Source: Acidobacteriota bacterium (lineage in GTDB: Bacteria; Acidobacteriota; Vicinamibacteria; Vicinamibacterales; Fen-181). Taken from it: DNA of 32,789 nucleotides. Position numbers and translations under genes: made by a program. Below are positions 32,140 through 32,789 of this stretch, piece after piece; the first letter of the stretch is position 1; each line of letters starts with the position of its first letter. Where the stretch lies: positions 1 through 32,789 of the forward strand of contig PMZR01000032.1 in the NCBI GenBank assembly GCA_003170135.1, read 5' to 3'. The notes beneath the pieces are model-generated. The model was not told the DNA's origin and did no database searches. It saw only the letters and a program-made list of their open reading frames with translations.

Positions 32140-32513
32140 TCGCCGGTCGGCTTGACCGAGGCTCGCTCGATCATGAGCACCGCGGTGCGCTCGGGCGCGC
32201 GGGTACGGTGCACGACTGTCTTCGGTACGGCGTAACCCTGCTGCGGGCCCAGCGCGACCGTCTGGCCTTCGAGATCGATCAGTAATCGACCCTCCAGCAC
32301 GAAGAAGAACTCATCTTCCTCGTCGTGCTTGTGCCAGTGAAACTCGCCGTGCAGGACGCCGAGCCGCACCACGCAGTCGTTCACGCGGCAGAGCGTCTGG
32401 TTGAACCACTGCTCCGTGCAAGCGTCCACCAGCTTCGCCACGTCAATCAACTGCAGGAAATCGAACTTCACGTCGAGATTGATGTTGTAGGGTTGCCTGT
32501 CCATTGCGGTCAT
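32136..32513 (-). CDS. Small cupin domain protein
   Basis: A 125-residue single-domain cupin. The metal-binding first motif reads GEFHWHKHDEEDEFFFVLEG, and the second VPKTVVHRT supplies the last histidine. The N-terminal 40 residues (NINLDVKFDFLQLIDVAKLV) form a short helical lead. It may be an isomerase, dioxygenase or sugar-binding protein; nothing indicates which. Two in-frame ATGs exist, at 32513 and 32504; GGGGA lies just before the first and about 8 nt before the second, so 32504 is possible. The stop (CTA, 32136-32138) interlocks with the tex stop (TAG, 32137-32139). Confidence 0.8.
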   Translation of the reverse strand: MTAMDRQPYNINLDVKFDFLQLIDVAKLVDACTEQWFNQTLCRVNDCVVRLGVLHGEFHWHKHDEEDEFFFVLEGRLLIDLEGQTVALGPQQGYAVPKTVVHRTRAPERTAVLMIERASVKPTGD

Positions 32514-32555
32514 CCCCAGTCTCCAGCACCCAGATCCCGGTCCCGCGCTCCCAGT
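32514..32555. repeat. Heptad array, core CCCAG (6 units)
   Basis: CCCCAGT, CTCCAGC, ACCCAGA, TCCCGGT, CCCGCGC, TCCCAGT in exact 7-bp steps directly abut the ATG at 32513 of the cupin gene. On the minus strand the last unit, ACTGGGG, would be the gene's ribosome-binding region if 32504 is the start. Confidence 0.7.
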
Positions 32556-32789
32556 CGGGTGGAGCGACGAGAGTCTCATGAGCGGATGCAGCGAGCCTAC
32601 GGCCAATGCCTTCAGGAAATTCGCTGACGTCGTTCCAAGGCAAAATCGGCAGCCTGACGGCTGGAACCACGGTGACCGTGGCCTGCGCGGACGACGCGGC
32701 GGCGGCAGCCGGAGCGGCCGCGCCCTCGCCGAGCCGGCTCCGCCGTCGGGGAACACGTCCTCGCGGTGCTCGCTTTCCGATCTCCGCTT
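32556..32789. other. Window end, no gene supported
   Basis: This 234-bp stretch upstream of the cupin gene is open in more than one frame but shows no start and no family-like sequence. A plus-strand frame around 32635-32700 gives a Thr/Val/Ala-rich peptide that could be part of a gene running out of the window; this is not strong enough to call. Confidence 0.3.

Noticed and set aside
32760..32789. TTCCGATCT near the right edge, as at the end of Illumina adapters
   Set aside because: Only nine bases match and the next bases do not continue the adapter; a chance match is plausible. It would matter only if the window edge is a contig edge.

Overview
The window is GC-rich (roughly two thirds G+C by eye) bacterial chromosome carrying about 22 intact protein-coding genes. 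It has no rRNA or tRNA gene and no CRISPR array. Several features suggest an acidobacterium, perhaps of the Vicinamibacteria type: large secreted S9 peptidases, a DUF4920 protein, a zinc-ribbon rhomboid, and a sigma-54-type activator with GSFTDA in place of GAFTGA. That placement is inference from protein style; no marker gene is present.

Layout. 1-2349: the end of an ABC-2 permease, a di-haem cytochrome c peroxidase/MauG lipoprotein, and on the minus strand an AlgH/YqgE protein. 2382-6198 (minus): a secreted beta-lactamase-fold hydrolase, then the pair nfnB-nfnA (electron-bifurcating ferredoxin:NADP/NAD transhydrogenase type), preceded by a long structured leader. 6847-9208: a free-standing helical ORF resembling the C-terminal module of long acyl-CoA dehydrogenases, then an acyl-CoA dehydrogenase. 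9209-9665: a gene graveyard holding the first 32 or so codons of an isoaspartyl peptidase, a 121-bp duplication and an element with perfect 18-bp inverted ends. 9666-15593: an OPT transporter, a sigma-54-type activator, guanine deaminase, DUF4920 and a 2[4Fe-4S] ferredoxin. 15865-24226: rhomboid, pepD, an S9 peptidase, a thioredoxin-fold [2Fe-2S] protein, a MetX-like hydrolase and a threonine-dehydrogenase-type SDR. 24330-32513: SCP-x-like thiolase, a scarred locus with two gene remnants back to back, a quinone oxidoreductase, an O-methyltransferase, a PA0069-type radical SAM protein, tex and a cupin.

The most unusual feature is not a gene. About ten intergenic spaces hold degenerate arrays with an exact 7-bp period. 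Each array has its own core (GCAC, CTAC, CTCC, GTAG or CCAG), but all share the same step. At two convergent gene ends the arrays occur as inverted pairs able to fold into long hairpins; in one, the two arms differ in length by exactly one 7-bp unit. One array, with a palindrome, lies in frame inside the guanine deaminase gene. Some arrays supply the stop codon of a neighbouring gene. This looks like a dispersed repeat system built on a heptad rule.

Functionally the window is mostly housekeeping and catabolic: peptide and amino-acid use (OPT, PepD, S9, threonine dehydrogenase), acyl-CoA and thiolase chemistry, purine salvage and redox balancing (Nfn, ferredoxins, quinone oxidoreductase). No defence island, prophage or transposase gene was seen.
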